IMG/VR virus record: IMGVR_UViG_3300019142_000036
Location: 1-38,742 of that record
DNA: 38,742 nt
Source: a virus
Strand: one strand, 5' to 3'
Shown here: piece after piece, positions 23,668 to 31,510 of the stretch
Position numbering within the stretch: position 1 is the stretch's first letter
How the letters are laid out: the number at the start of each line of letters is the position of its first letter
Notes under the pieces: generated by a model
The model's database searches: none
Told to the model about the DNA's origin: nothing
The model's input: the letters and a program-made list of their open reading frames with translations, nothing else
Translations under genes and position numbers: made by a program

Positions 23668-24359
23668 CGGACGGCCTGGGTGGACAGGATCATGCCGACG
23701 TAGCGGAGGTAGTCGTCGGTGGTCCAGCGCTGATCGCACTGCTCGCACCGCACCGTGTCCGACCCGTCGTCGCGGCGCAACGCCCACATCCCGCACCTGG
23801 AGCACTCCCCGGGCAGGGCGTGCACCAGGCGGGTCAGGCCCAGCTTCGACCGGGCCCGCCGGCGAAGCACCGACATGGAGACGATCGCGTCGACGCCGGA
23901 GCGCAGCACCGGCCCCTCGGCGAAACCATCGGCGTAGCCCCACGTCAACGGCAACGCGGCGAGCACATCCACCCGGGGCGCGATCACCGCTGCCGCCGCG
24001 GCGACCGCCCACCCTGGGCGCACCGCGCCGACCGGTTCGGGTGGAAGCCGGGCAGCTTCGCGCACCGCCGGTTCCCACACCGTCAGCGTCCACAGGATGT
24101 CGCGCTGCAGCTCGTCGACGTCGAGGGCGAGCATCGAGGACGGGTCGGAGTTGCCGGACACCCTGGTGCCCATCGCTGTGCTGCCGTCGCGGCCCAGTCG
24201 CTGCGCCAGGTCGCGGTAGTCCAGCACCAGGCCGCGCACGTCCCGCTCGGCCACGAGCAGGCAGTCCCGGCACAGCGGGCCGCCGCGGGCCGCGTCGCCG
24301 ACCGTGCGGGTCCGTCGGTCGAACAGCACGCACGCGCCGGCGAGGACGCAGGCGGTCAC
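23664..24359 (-). CDS. Zinc-ribbon early protein
   Basis: This 231-aa protein has an N-terminal Cys group (C4, C10, then PLCRDC) and a C-terminal zinc ribbon: GECSRCGMWALRRDDGSDTVRCEQCDQRWTTDDYLRYV (C-x2-C ... C-x2-C). The middle is helical. Proteins with this pattern are common and uncharacterised in actinobacterial phage early regions. It starts with GTG overlapping the upstream stop (GTGA). Nucleic acid binding is plausible. Confidence 0.72.
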   Translation of the reverse strand: MTACVLAGACVLFDRRTRTVGDAARGGPLCRDCLLVAERDVRGLVLDYRDLAQRLGRDGSTAMGTRVSGNSDPSSMLALDVDELQRDILWTLTVWEPAVREAARLPPEPVGAVRPGWAVAAAAAVIAPRVDVLAALPLTWGYADGFAEGPVLRSGVDAIVSMSVLRRRARSKLGLTRLVHALPGECSRCGMWALRRDDGSDTVRCEQCDQRWTTDDYLRYVGMILSTQAVR

Positions 24360-24553
24360 TGTCGCGGGCCCGGGTCGCGGAGCACGTTGCGGATGTCCAG
24401 CATCGCGTCGACGAGCGGGCCGGGCTGACTGTGCTCGATGAGGCTGACGTCGATCATGTGCGCGGCTGTGGAGATGCGCCGCATCAACGCTCTGGCCACC
24501 GCACGCGCCGCCTTCGCCTCCTCGACGTCGTCGGCGGCGATCTGCTTACACAT
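24356..24553 (-). CDS. Small helical early protein
   Basis: This 65-aa protein (MCKQIAADDVEEAKAARAVARALMRRI...) is helical without clear motifs. The ATG at 24553 follows GGGAG and overlaps the upstream gene by 8 nt. The function is unknown. Confidence 0.6.
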   Translation of the reverse strand: MCKQIAADDVEEAKAARAVARALMRRISTAAHMIDVSLIEHSQPGPLVDAMLDIRNVLRDPGPRQ

Positions 24554-24803
24554 CGGCGAGCTCCCGCCCCCTGCGCTGGTCGCGGCACCACTCCAGCACC
24601 GCGGCCAAGGCCGCACGGTGCGCCTGTGGGTTGTCGCGGCGGCTCTGGTAGGCGTGGTTCAACGCCAGCCGCAACCGGGCGGGCACCTGCGCCCAGCACA
24701 CGCGGCACGTCACGAACCCGTGCGGCACCCCCGGAATTTCGCACAGCGGGCAGTCGTGCCCCGGTAGGCGCCTGCCCCGCGCCGTAGCCTCGCTCGCGGT
24801 CAT
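24546..24803 (-). CDS. Small zinc-ribbon-like protein
   Basis: This 85-aa protein contains HDCPLCEIPGVPHGFVTCRVCW, two C-x2-C pairs that probably bind one zinc, then a helix (RLRLALNHAYQSRRDNPQAHRAALAAVLEWCRDQRRG). The start may be ATG 24803 (TGATG coupling) or GTG 24806 (GTGA coupling). Its function is unknown. Similar proteins are common in phage early operons. Confidence 0.65.
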   Translation of the reverse strand: MTASEATARGRRLPGHDCPLCEIPGVPHGFVTCRVCWAQVPARLRLALNHAYQSRRDNPQAHRAALAAVLEWCRDQRRGRELADV

Positions 24804-25162
24804 CACTGTCCCCCGTTGTCTGGCTGGCCGAGGTAGCCGGCCGCGGTGAGCAGCCGCAGCCCCACCACCGGCGGCATGATCAGGTACCCGTCAGCGGGCG
24901 AGGTCTTCCCTGCCCGCTTCGCCCACACCACGCCGATTGAAGCGGCGTCGTTGGTCATCTCCGCGCGGACCTCGGCGTCCCACGCGGCCATGTGGAACGC
25001 GCCGCTTTTCGCCTCGATCACCACACCGGGGATGCCGGTAATGTCGCCGCGGTCGAACGCGCCGTTGGATGCGCGGCGTTCACAATGCGGCGCACCGTTG
25101 GTTCGCAGAAACGCCACAATCGCTGACTCCCATGCGGTGCCGGCCTTCTTGTTCCGGTTCAT
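24803..25162 (-). CDS. PD-(D/E)XK-type nuclease (resolvase-like)
   Basis: This 119-aa protein has [54 protein letters not shown]. The spacing D-x-G-D-I-x-G ... V-V-I-E-A-K fits a PD-(D/E)XK core, and the N-terminal K-G-x-x-W/E helix is like Holliday junction resolvases or VRR-NUC proteins. A later VVWAKRAGK segment fits the fold. It probably acts in phage recombination or replication. The ATG at 25162 overlaps the HNH stop (ATGA). A GTG 15 nt further up is possible. Confidence 0.75.
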   Translation of the reverse strand: MNRNKKAGTAWESAIVAFLRTNGAPHCERRASNGAFDRGDITGIPGVVIEAKSGAFHMAAWDAEVRAEMTNDAASIGVVWAKRAGKTSPADGYLIMPPVVGLRLLTAAGYLGQPDNGGQ

Positions 25163-25668
25163 GAGTGTTGCCTCCACAGCCCGCGGACCAGCTGGCAGAC
25201 GTACTGCGGCGTGATGCCGAAGGCGGCCGCGAGCTGCTTGGTGTTGTTGCCGTGCCCGCGGACACCGCCGGCGGCTGGCCGGTACTGGTCCCGGATCTGT
25301 GCGACCTCCTCGGCGGTCAGCTTCGCGTTGTGGTTGCGGACGCCTTCGACGCCTCGGCCACGCCCCTTCGCCGCCATGTCGGCGGCGTTGTCAGCCGCGG
25401 TGCCGAGGAACAGGTGACACGGATTGCAGCAGCAGCGGTTGTCGCAGCTGTGACAAACCGATACGCCGAGCGGTATCGGCCCGTGCGTGACTTCCCAAGC
25501 GGCACGGTGGGTGCCGATCAAACCGAGGCCCGGTCCCCGGCCAATTTGCCCATACCCGGTGGTGTTGATGTAACCAGTCCACTCGCGGCACCCGTTTGGC
25601 CGCTCAACCACACGCGACCATAAACGTTCAGACAAAGTCGCCGTGCCTTTCTTTCGCGCTGCGCTCAT
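25159..25668 (-). CDS. HNH endonuclease, homing type
   Basis: This 169-aa protein has HNH_3-like homing endonuclease features: [45 protein letters not shown] (H54, C72-H73, N82-P83-C84-H85, N94). A C-terminal HTH follows ([14 protein letters not shown]...[23 protein letters not shown]), typical of modular homing enzymes that pair a nuclease with a DNA-binding module. An AAGGA RBS supports the ATG at 25668. It lies between small genes in the early operon as a free-standing selfish gene would. It may also be useful to the phage. Confidence 0.88.
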   Translation of the reverse strand: MSAARKKGTATLSERLWSRVVERPNGCREWTGYINTTGYGQIGRGPGLGLIGTHRAAWEVTHGPIPLGVSVCHSCDNRCCCNPCHLFLGTAADNAADMAAKGRGRGVEGVRNHNAKLTAEEVAQIRDQYRPAAGGVRGHGNNTKQLAAAFGITPQYVCQLVRGLWRQHS

Positions 25669-25684
25669 TTCATGGTTCCTTTGC

Positions 25685-26023
25685 TCAGAATGGGAAGGGA
25701 CCCGAATGCGCCGGGACAAGTGCAGGCGCCGCCGGGGTTGCGCGGTGATCGGCCGGGATGTGCCGGCCGCATTGGTGTTGCACCAGGACCGGGCCGCGTA
25801 GAAATGTGCCGCGGACGCGCGACGCGTCGCGCTGCACGAGACCTGATTTCGTCAACGTGAACGTGGCGAGGATGCCGAGAATGGCGATCAGTTCGCCGAG
25901 CTGGTTCACCGCGACGGGGTCGACGCGGCAGGGCAGCCCTTCGGCCAGGCCGACGAGGATGGGCGCCTGGCAGCGGCGGCAGCGTTGCACGGTGACCGGG
26001 TCGGTGGCGAGGTGCTCGCTCAT
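25685..26023 (-). CDS. Small Cys-motif protein
   Basis: This 112-aa protein starts at ATG 26023 after GGAGG. Its N-terminus has [25 protein letters not shown], a C-x2-C plus a later Cys. A later stretch ([29 protein letters not shown]) is followed by a basic end ([13 protein letters not shown]). It may be a zinc protein. The function is unknown. Another reading frame from 26471 covers the same DNA but has the composition of a shadow there. Confidence 0.68.
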   Translation of the reverse strand: MSEHLATDPVTVQRCRRCQAPILVGLAEGLPCRVDPVAVNQLGELIAILGILATFTLTKSGLVQRDASRVRGTFLRGPVLVQHQCGRHIPADHRATPAAPALVPAHSGPFPF

Positions 26024-26103
26024 CAGGTGACCTCCACGGGAGTGCCGTCCGGCGTGATCTTGACGAGGCGGATGCTGTTGCGAATTCCGTCGCGGTCTCC
26101 GGG
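26023..26103 (-). pseudogene. Possible remnant of a small gene without start codon
   Basis: In one frame the sequence ...RNSIRLVKITPDGTPVEVT ends at TGA 26025-26023, overlapping the next ATG (TGATG). The ending resembles short phage proteins of the form IRLVxxTPDG. No ATG, GTG or TTG lies in frame between it and the stop further upstream. A strong hairpin (26104-26149) lies where the 5' end should be. This suggests the gene lost its start, perhaps by an insertion. Confidence 0.3.
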
Positions 26104-26149
26104 CCCCCACCAGCCCTCCCCTCCCCTACGGGGAGGGCTGAAGTGGGGG
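26104..26149. repeat. Strong hairpin, possible terminator or IS-end remnant
   Basis: An 11-bp perfect stem (CAGCCCTCCCC, 26111-26121, with 26130-26140) is extended by a further 7-bp stem (CCCCCAC, 26104-26110, with 26143-26149) after an AA bulge. It may be a transcription terminator. The C/G-rich hairpin with AAGTGGGGG next to it also recalls the end hairpins of IS200/IS605-type elements, but no transposase is present. Confidence 0.5.
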
Positions 26150-26230
26150 TCCTCCCGGCTAGGCCCTGGTTCGACGCAACACGAAGCAGATGATCTTCAT
26201 CGCCGCAGGTCAGAGGCACTTTCGAGCGCC

Positions 26231-26245
26231 ATCCACTGTGGATAG
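26231..26245 (-). other. DnaA-box-like site in a palindrome
   Basis: The perfect palindrome ATCCAC-T-GTGGAT (26231-26243) contains, on the minus strand, CTATCCACA (26245-26237). This matches the DnaA box TTATCCACA at 8 of 9 positions. It lies 29 bp from the heptamer array. Confidence 0.45.
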
Positions 26246-26273
26246 CCGTCAGCGATGCACGCCGATGGCGTGT

Positions 26274-26452
26274 TGTCGCGTGGATTCGGGTCCTGTCGCG
26301 CGACACGAAACGCGACACGACGCGACACCCGATGGTGTTTGTGCAGGTCAGCGCTGTCGCGTCGCTCTCGTGGCACGCGACAGCGCGGTATCGGGCAGGC
26401 GCCGTGTCGCGGTTTTGTCGCGTTGTTGTCGCACGCGACACGGAACGCGACA
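26274..26452. repeat. Heptamer array TGTCGCG/CGCGACA (origin or operator candidate)
   Basis: Within 179 bp there are twelve heptamers. Direct orientation: 26274, 26294, 26355, 26405, 26416 and 26427 (the last TGTCGCA). Inverse orientation: 26299, 26311, 26321, 26376, 26434 and 26446. They form three converging groups (++---, +-, +++--). Several are spaced 10-12 bp, i.e. on the same DNA face, and 26294-26305 is a perfect 12-bp palindrome. The array follows the primase-helicase gene directly. Iteron-like sites of this kind mark phage or plasmid origins, but could also be repressor or partition sites. An ORF across this region is unlikely to be a real protein. Confidence 0.75.
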
Positions 26453-26467
26453 AGGCGGTTTTGGCCT

Positions 26468-28549
26468 TCATCGGCTCGCCGATGCCGGTGCGGTGAACGG
26501 CGCGGGATCCTGGTCGCCTTCGGTGGCGGCGAACGATCGTCGATCCCCGGCTGCGTGCTCCCGGACGGTCCCGGCTGACACCAGCCGGTCGAGCGCCCGG
26601 TACAGCGACGATCGGTGCACGTTGCCGAGTTCGGCCTGGAGCTGCGGAACGGACATGAACCGGCCGCCGCAATCTCCCAGGATCCGCACGATCCGCGAGG
26701 TCAGCGGCGCGTCCACGTCGCCGCTGTTCGCTGATTCGATGACGATGGAGTCGAACGCTGCCCTGCGGCCGAGCCAGCGACTTTCCCCGCTGGACCCTTC
26801 CTTTACTTTCTTGCGGGTCATTTCCACAAGTTCGGAGTCCTTATCGCCTTTGAGGACGATCACTTCGTCAACGTTGGCTTCGAGTTGGGATCCGCCCCGG
26901 GTGCGGCCGGCATCGCCCCACCCTGGGTGGTGGATCAGCGCGCCGGTGCCGTCGATGTCGGCGGTGAAGTCGGAGAGTCGGCGGGTGATTGATGCGGCGT
27001 CTTTTGTTTCGTCGGCGTCGGGGGCGAGTGAGGAGAAGGTGTCGAGGATGACGAATCTGATGTGGAGGTCGAGGCATTGTTCGCGCATCTGGGCCCAGGT
27101 GTTCGGGTTGGCGAGGGAGTCGGGTTTGACGGAGAAGATGAGGTCGTCGTCGTCGACGCTGGTGTGCCAGGTCTGCTCCCACGCGGAGACCCGCGCGTCG
27201 AGTCCGGTGGCGCCTTCGCCGACGACGAAGAGTCCTTTGACGCGGTGGACGGGTTGTCCGAGCCAGTGCAGGCCGGTGGTGACGGAGCAGGCCCAGGACA
27301 GGGCGAGGAAGGTCTTGCCGAGGCCGGTGCCGCCGACGAGGACGACGCTGGAGCGCAGCGACATGACGCCGTCGATGAGGGGCGCGACGGGTGGGAGGTC
27401 GCGCAGTTTGGAGCGTCGCAGCAGCGTGGCGGCGAACCCGTTGAAGGTGGTGGCGGCCGGTGCGGCGTTGGGTGGGTGGGTGCCGTTGCCGTTGCTCGCC
27501 GCGGCGGCTGGGGGGCCGGTGGTGAACGGGGCGAGGGCCGGCGTGGGCCGCGGGCGGGTGCCGTAGCCGGCGTCGTGGAGGGCTTTGGCGGCGGCGGCCA
27601 GGTCGCCGTGGTGGTTGAGGACGGCGTACGCGCCGAGTTTGCTGTAGGAGGTGGTGTCGAAGTCGGTGCTGGTGGTGAAGACGCGGAGTCGGTCGGTGCC
27701 GAGCGCGTCGGTGGTGGCGGACACGCCGACCGCTTTGCCGGGGCGGCACCAGGCGCGGAGTTGCCCGCGGGTGTAGACGAGGCGCCACCCGTGGGGGGTG
27801 AGGATGTGGGCCCAGTCGGTGTGCTGGGCGTAGTGGTCGCCGGGTGAGAGGTGCCCGTCGGCGGGCTGCGGCGGGGCGGGTGGGGTGAACGGCCCGGGGT
27901 TGGCGGGCGCGGCCGGCTGGGGGTGGTGGTTGAGGGCGCGGACCACGTCGTGGAGTTGGGCGCGTTCGTCGGCGGTGATGGTGGGCACGCGCCCGGGTCG
28001 GCTGTTGCCGTGCAGGGTCCACGCGCCACCGGTGGGGTGTACCGGGCCGTGCGATGGGGCGACGACGACGTAGCCGCCTTCGCCGCGGGTTTCGGCGAGG
28101 ACGTCGTTGGTGGCGGTGCTGGCGAGTTTGAGGTTGCCGGGCACGGGGGCGCCGTCGACGCGGTAGAGCAGGTGCAGCCCGCCGGAGGGGGTGCGTTCGG
28201 CGTAGCCGGCGGTGAGGCGGTGCCAGACGTGGTCGAGTTCGGCGTCGGCCATGAGCTGCTGCAGGTCGGTGAGGTGCCCGCCGGTGACGGCGCGGCCTTC
28301 GAGCTCGAGCATTTCGAGGTTGCCGGAGACGGCGCCGCAGATGAGGCCGAGGCCGGGGTGGGCGTCCCTGAACCAGGCGGTGACTTCGTCGAGGGTGGGT
28401 GGCGTGCTCTGGTACTGCTTCCACGTGGTGAGGGGCGCTTTGGTGCCGTCGGTGCGGGCGGGGACGACGGCGTATCCGGCGGCGTGCCAGGCGTGGGCTG
28501 CGCTGGTGGTGGTGACCGCCGGTGGTGGGGCGATGGTGGCGCTGCTCAT
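26468..28549 (-). CDS. Bifunctional primase-polymerase / RecA-like helicase
   Basis: This 693-aa protein has three parts. Residues about 17-190 are a prim-pol (AEP) domain: AAHAWHAAGYAVVPARTDGTKAPLTTW, GLGLICGAVSGNLEMLELEG, and GGLHLLYRV. Residues about 375-610 are a RecA/DnaB-type ATPase with Walker A GGTGLGKT (406-413), Walker B FVILDTF (499-505) and a following IHHPGWGD segment. Residues about 615-680 form a winged helix (SVPQLQAELGNVHRSSLYRALDRLVSAGTVRE). It would prime and unwind DNA at the phage origin. The typical hDhD motif of the primase appears as EMLELEG, so catalysis is not sure. The ATG at 28549 was chosen. Confidence 0.9.
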   Translation of the reverse strand: MSSATIAPPPAVTTTSAAHAWHAAGYAVVPARTDGTKAPLTTWKQYQSTPPTLDEVTAWFRDAHPGLGLICGAVSGNLEMLELEGRAVTGGHLTDLQQLMADAELDHVWHRLTAGYAERTPSGGLHLLYRVDGAPVPGNLKLASTATNDVLAETRGEGGYVVVAPSHGPVHPTGGAWTLHGNSRPGRVPTITADERAQLHDVVRALNHHPQPAAPANPGPFTPPAPPQPADGHLSPGDHYAQHTDWAHILTPHGWRLVYTRGQLRAWCRPGKAVGVSATTDALGTDRLRVFTTSTDFDTTSYSKLGAYAVLNHHGDLAAAAKALHDAGYGTRPRPTPALAPFTTGPPAAAASNGNGTHPPNAAPAATTFNGFAATLLRRSKLRDLPPVAPLIDGVMSLRSSVVLVGGTGLGKTFLALSWACSVTTGLHWLGQPVHRVKGLFVVGEGATGLDARVSAWEQTWHTSVDDDDLIFSVKPDSLANPNTWAQMREQCLDLHIRFVILDTFSSLAPDADETKDAASITRRLSDFTADIDGTGALIHHPGWGDAGRTRGGSQLEANVDEVIVLKGDKDSELVEMTRKKVKEGSSGESRWLGRRAAFDSIVIESANSGDVDAPLTSRIVRILGDCGGRFMSVPQLQAELGNVHRSSLYRALDRLVSAGTVREHAAGDRRSFAATEGDQDPAPFTAPASASR

Positions 28550-28578
28550 GTGGGTGGCGTCCTCCGGTCGGTGGCGGC

Positions 28579-28626
28579 CCGGCCCGAACCTCCCGCGTCG
28601 GCTGTGGTGCGGGAGGTTCGGGCCGG
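28579..28626. repeat. Perfect 18-bp hairpin before the primase-helicase gene
   Basis: Left arm CCGGCCCGAACCTCCCGC (28579-28596) and its exact complement (28609-28626) enclose a 12-nt loop. It lies between the OB-fold-like gene and the primase-helicase gene and is the longest perfect hairpin I found. No T-run follows. I-shaped actinobacterial terminators look like this. An RNA-level attenuator or a single-strand initiation site are alternatives. Confidence 0.7.
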
Positions 28627-28630
28627 CTGG

Positions 28631-29359
28631 TCAGGCGGTGCGTTGCGTCTGGGCTTGGATGGCGAGGAACTGTTGGAGCGCTTCGGGGGTGAGCTGGGCG
28701 AGGATGGCCGGGTCGATCGCCGGCGTTGGCGCGGCCGCCACCGGTGCCGGTACCGGCGGGGCCGCGACCGCGATGGGCACGGGTGGCGCTGCGACGGCGA
28801 TGGGCGCTGGTGGTGCGCCGATGGGTGCGGGTGGAATGTTGGGCAGCGCAATGGGTTGTGTGGCGGCTGCGGGGAGCGGTACGGGCTGGGTGGTCGGTGC
28901 GGGCGGCGGCACCGGCTGGGCCGGTGTGGGTGTGCCGGCCGCGGCCGGCGCGGCGGTGGCGGTGTTGACGAATCCGGGGTGCGCGTCGAGCCAGGTTTGG
29001 GCGGCGTTGACGGCGGCCTGGTCCCCGGTGGCGTCGTCGAGTTCGAACGGCGGCTGCTGCCCAGGTTTGCCGGTGCCGACGCTCATGCGGGCGAGGACGA
29101 GGTCGCCGATGCTCTTCTTCAGGGAGCCGACGAGTTTGCCCTGCAGCCAGAGGACGCTCTGGTAGACGCGGCCGGGCTGCTGGGTTGTGGGGTCGAGTTC
29201 GGTGAGGACGCACACGTCGGCGCGGATGCCGTCCTTTTCGCCGAAGGTGGTGCTGATGCCGGTGGCGTGTTCGGTGGGTCTGACGATGAGGAGATGCCCG
29301 ACGATGTCTTTCGGCTGGAGGATGTCGCCGGCGGCTGGCGCGGTGAACGTGGCGGTCAT
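28631..29359 (-). CDS. OB-fold-like ssDNA-binding candidate, Pro/Ala-rich tail
   Basis: This 242-aa protein has an N-terminal beta-rich domain (residues about 10-95: GDILQPKDIVGHLLIVRPTEHATGI...ADVCVLTEL..GRVYQSVLWLQGKLVGSLKK) like the OB-type proteins that precede or follow phage replicative nucleases. A long Ala/Pro/Ile-rich linker (about 125-215) and a short helical tip (PAILAQLTPEALQQFLAIQAQTQ) follow. It may be the phage's SSB, with the tip as a partner-binding site. The acidic tip of bacterial SSB is absent. Position in the replication operon supports this. Confidence 0.65.
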   Translation of the reverse strand: MTATFTAPAAGDILQPKDIVGHLLIVRPTEHATGISTTFGEKDGIRADVCVLTELDPTTQQPGRVYQSVLWLQGKLVGSLKKSIGDLVLARMSVGTGKPGQQPPFELDDATGDQAAVNAAQTWLDAHPGFVNTATAAPAAAGTPTPAQPVPPPAPTTQPVPLPAAATQPIALPNIPPAPIGAPPAPIAVAAPPVPIAVAAPPVPAPVAAAPTPAIDPAILAQLTPEALQQFLAIQAQTQRTA

Positions 29360-29406
29360 TGAGGTTCCTTTTCTGGCTGGTGGGTTACGTGGTCGGTTCG
29401 GGTTGG

Positions 29407-30192
29407 TCAGGTGATGTCGGCGGGGCGGATCATGGTGCGGTACAGCTGGATCGCGGAGATCTGCAGCGTGTCGACGGTGGGTGACAGCAGGTCCCAGGCG
29501 GCGGCCCGGATGCTGTGTCTAGCGGCGGTCTGAGCGGCGGCCCCAGCCGCGGCCCTAGCGGCGGCCCCAGCGGCTCCAGCGGCTCCAGCGGCGGCCCCAG
29601 CGGCTCCAGCGGCGGCCCCAGCGGCTCCAGCCCGAGCGGCGGCCAAAGCCGCTTCCCAGATTGCTTTTTCAGCTGCGGCCCATGCGCCTGTCCACGCGGT
29701 GGACCAGGCGGCGGCTTGAGCGGCAACCGCGCTTTCCTTCGCGTGGCGGACGGCCCCACCCGCCTGTCGCGCCGCAGGCTCGTCGGTAATGTGGCGCAGG
29801 CCCCGCAGGTGCCGGGCCTCGTCGACGAGGCCGGCCAGGTCGAGCCACGCCGGGGTGTACGTGCGGATCAGCCAATCGAGGGCGAGGTAGGGACGTGCCC
29901 GGTCGTGACCGTCACCCGCGGTGCCGATCAGGACCGGGATGAGCGGCTTGAGCTGTTGACGGCGCTCATCGCCGAGGACGTCGTTGAGGCGCATCCCGAA
30001 GTCGCGGAGCACCGGGGAGACGCAGCGCGGCATGTCCGTGTGGTCGTTGCCGGCGTACCAGGCGACGGCTTCGAGCAGGCACATGCCGTCTCCGCGGCTG
30101 TCGTGGGAGCCTGAGGCGAGGTGCAGCTGGTCGAGGTTGAGCGGTGCCGTCGCCGTCGGGAGCGTGATGGCGGGGGTGGTGGCGCTGGTCAT
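29407..30192 (-). CDS. Conserved phage protein with DGxC motif and Ala-rich region
   Basis: This 261-aa protein has a conserved part (residues about 15-130) with SRGDGMCLLEAVAWYAGNDHTDMPRCVSPVLRDFGMRLND and LIGTAGDGHDRARPYLALDWLIRTYTPAWL. Families with this core are widespread in actinobacterial phages and unexplained. The motif GDGxCLLEA resembles the nucleophile segment of OTU-type cysteine proteases (DGxC), but a matching catalytic His is not evident. Residues about 150-235 are Ala/Gly-rich and low in complexity. The ATG overlaps the nuclease stop (GTGA/ATGA type). Confidence 0.72.
   Translation of the reverse strand: MTSATTPAITLPTATAPLNLDQLHLASGSHDSRGDGMCLLEAVAWYAGNDHTDMPRCVSPVLRDFGMRLNDVLGDERRQQLKPLIPVLIGTAGDGHDRARPYLALDWLIRTYTPAWLDLAGLVDEARHLRGLRHITDEPAARQAGGAVRHAKESAVAAQAAAWSTAWTGAWAAAEKAIWEAALAAARAGAAGAAAGAAGAAAGAAGAAGAAARAAAGAAAQTAARHSIRAAAWDLLSPTVDTLQISAIQLYRTMIRPADIT
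29536..29640 (-). repeat. Low-complexity Ala/Gly-coding repeats
   Basis: Alternating units of GCGGCCCCAGCGGCTCCA type occur here in the minus-strand gene and code AAGAAAGAAG. Copy number could vary by slippage in frame. The repeat begins after the conserved domain. Confidence 0.8.
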
Positions 30193-31163
30193 CGTTCAGG
30201 TCCTTTCAGCGGTCCGGGGCATCCGGTGCCGTCGGCCGGGCGGCCGGGCCGGTACCAGTCGCACCAGGTGCAGCCGACCGGGTCCGGCGCGGCCGGGATC
30301 AGGTGCATCGGCAGCGCCGCGGCGAGCTGCGCGACGCTGGCGAGGCGGGTGAGGGCGTCGACGGCGACTTGCTCGTCGTACGGTTCGGCCCACACGTGCA
30401 GGTCCGACAGCCACGACGATCGCGGGTAGTAGGCGATGCTGACCTCGGCGACGCGGTGCCCGGCCTGGACCAGCCCGTAGGCGTAGAGGTGAACCTGGGT
30501 GCGGTACTGGGCGCTCGGGCCGGTGTCGCGGTACTTCTTCAGGCTGGCCGCGCCGACGATCTTGTGGTCGGTGACGCGGTGCGCGTCGACGTCGTACAGG
30601 TCGCAGTGGCCCAGGACGTCCCCGCCAGGTGAGGGCAAGCTGACGTTCTGCTCGATGAGCCACCGCCGGTTGGTGCCGGTGCGGCCCAACACGACGGTCT
30701 GGTAGGCGTCGAGCGCGCCGGCGAGCCAGTCGTGCACGGCGGTGCCGATGATCGCGAACCACGGGTCCGAACCGGTGTTCACCGCCGGGGTGTTGGCGGT
30801 GCGGTACGCGAGGCGGCGCAGGCACGCCACGCCGATCTCCGACGGTCCGATGGTCGTCTGCAACGACCGTGGGGAGTTGGCGTCGAACCAGCGCACCACC
30901 TCGATCAGTTCGACTTTGAGCGGGTGCGGGGCGGGCGGCCCGACTGGTGAGCGGAACGGCGACGCCGCGGCGCCTGCCGGCGTGGGCGGTGGCAACGGTT
31001 CGGGTTCGATGCAGCCGATGTGCAGCCCGGACCCGTCCGGCTGGTCGACGAGGATCGGGTCGAGGCGCAGTTCGCGGCACCCGACGCCGCGGCACCTCGG
31101 TTTCGGCTTGGTGACGGGCGCCGCGTCGAGGATCGCAGCCGGCCCGGGTGGCGGGGCGGTCAC
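30189..31163 (-). CDS. Cas4/RecB-type exonuclease (PD-(D/E)XK, Fe-S)
   Basis: This 324-aa protein starts with GTG 31163, overlapping the upstream stop (GTGA). Motifs: C114 in ACLRRLAYR; GTAVHDWL; the metal site D188 (GHCDLYD) and D199-H-K201 (TDHKIVG); QYRTQVHLYAYGL with the helix Q/Y; and three more Cys at C298, C301 and C315 (CTWCDWY...GCPG). Four Cys placed like this bind a 4Fe-4S cluster in Cas4/AddB-type nucleases. The N-terminal part (about 20-60) has additional Cys and may be a zinc finger. It is likely a 5'-end-resecting exonuclease used in phage recombination and replication. Confidence 0.87.
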   Translation of the reverse strand: MTAPPPGPAAILDAAPVTKPKPRCRGVGCRELRLDPILVDQPDGSGLHIGCIEPEPLPPPTPAGAAASPFRSPVGPPAPHPLKVELIEVVRWFDANSPRSLQTTIGPSEIGVACLRRLAYRTANTPAVNTGSDPWFAIIGTAVHDWLAGALDAYQTVVLGRTGTNRRWLIEQNVSLPSPGGDVLGHCDLYDVDAHRVTDHKIVGAASLKKYRDTGPSAQYRTQVHLYAYGLVQAGHRVAEVSIAYYPRSSWLSDLHVWAEPYDEQVAVDALTRLASVAQLAAALPMHLIPAAPDPVGCTWCDWYRPGRPADGTGCPGPLKGPER

Positions 31164-31510
31164 GGTGACGGGTGCTTGCGTTCGAAGCGCCGCGCGCGGT
31201 ACACGGCGAACAGGTCCGGCTGCTCGGCCTTGACCGCCTCGAGGTCGAGTTCCTCGCGGGTCACGGTGCGGGTGTACTTCGTGGCGAGGTCCGGCTGTTC
31301 GAGGGTGAACCTGCGAGTCGAGAACTGCCCGGTGTGCCGGTAGGTGGCCACCGTCTGCCCACCGATGGTGGCTTCCTCGTACTGGTCCATCTCGGCTTGG
31401 ATACGCCGCTTCAGCAGGTCCGCGGCCTGTGCCCACTTGTCGGCCTCGGCCTGGGTCGACTCGTACGCCCGCCACAGGTAGACCAGGTGGTCCAGCGCAA
31501 CCGCGTTCAC
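31160..31510 (-). CDS. Conserved small protein preceding the exonuclease
   Basis: This 116-aa protein (ALDHLVYLWRAYESTQAEADKWAQAADLLKRRIQAEMDQYEEATIGGQTVATYR ... LDLEAVKAEQPDLFAVYRARRF) is highly typical of actinobacterial phages, where it precedes the RecB-like nuclease. The first half is helical, the second partly beta. It may be an accessory of the nuclease. It starts with GTG overlapping the upstream stop (GTGA). Confidence 0.78.
   Translation of the reverse strand: MNAVALDHLVYLWRAYESTQAEADKWAQAADLLKRRIQAEMDQYEEATIGGQTVATYRHTGQFSTRRFTLEQPDLATKYTRTVTREELDLEAVKAEQPDLFAVYRARRFERKHPSP

Noticed and set aside
26274-26452. CRISPR array
   Set aside because: Repeats are only 7 bp, in both orientations, with no uniform spacers and no cas operon. 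The Cas4-like nuclease belongs to the phage recombination genes.
25665-26471. A 268-aa minus-strand frame starting at an ATG coupled to the primase-helicase stop
   Set aside because: It runs through the heptamer array, giving repeated SRSVSR-type sequence, and then overlaps the more convincing 112-aa Cys-motif gene completely. It is probably an artefact of the repeats.
27851-29362. A 503-aa plus-strand Gly/Val-rich frame
   Set aside because: It is antisense to the primase-helicase and OB-fold-like genes. Its composition is that of a high-GC shadow, with no domain.
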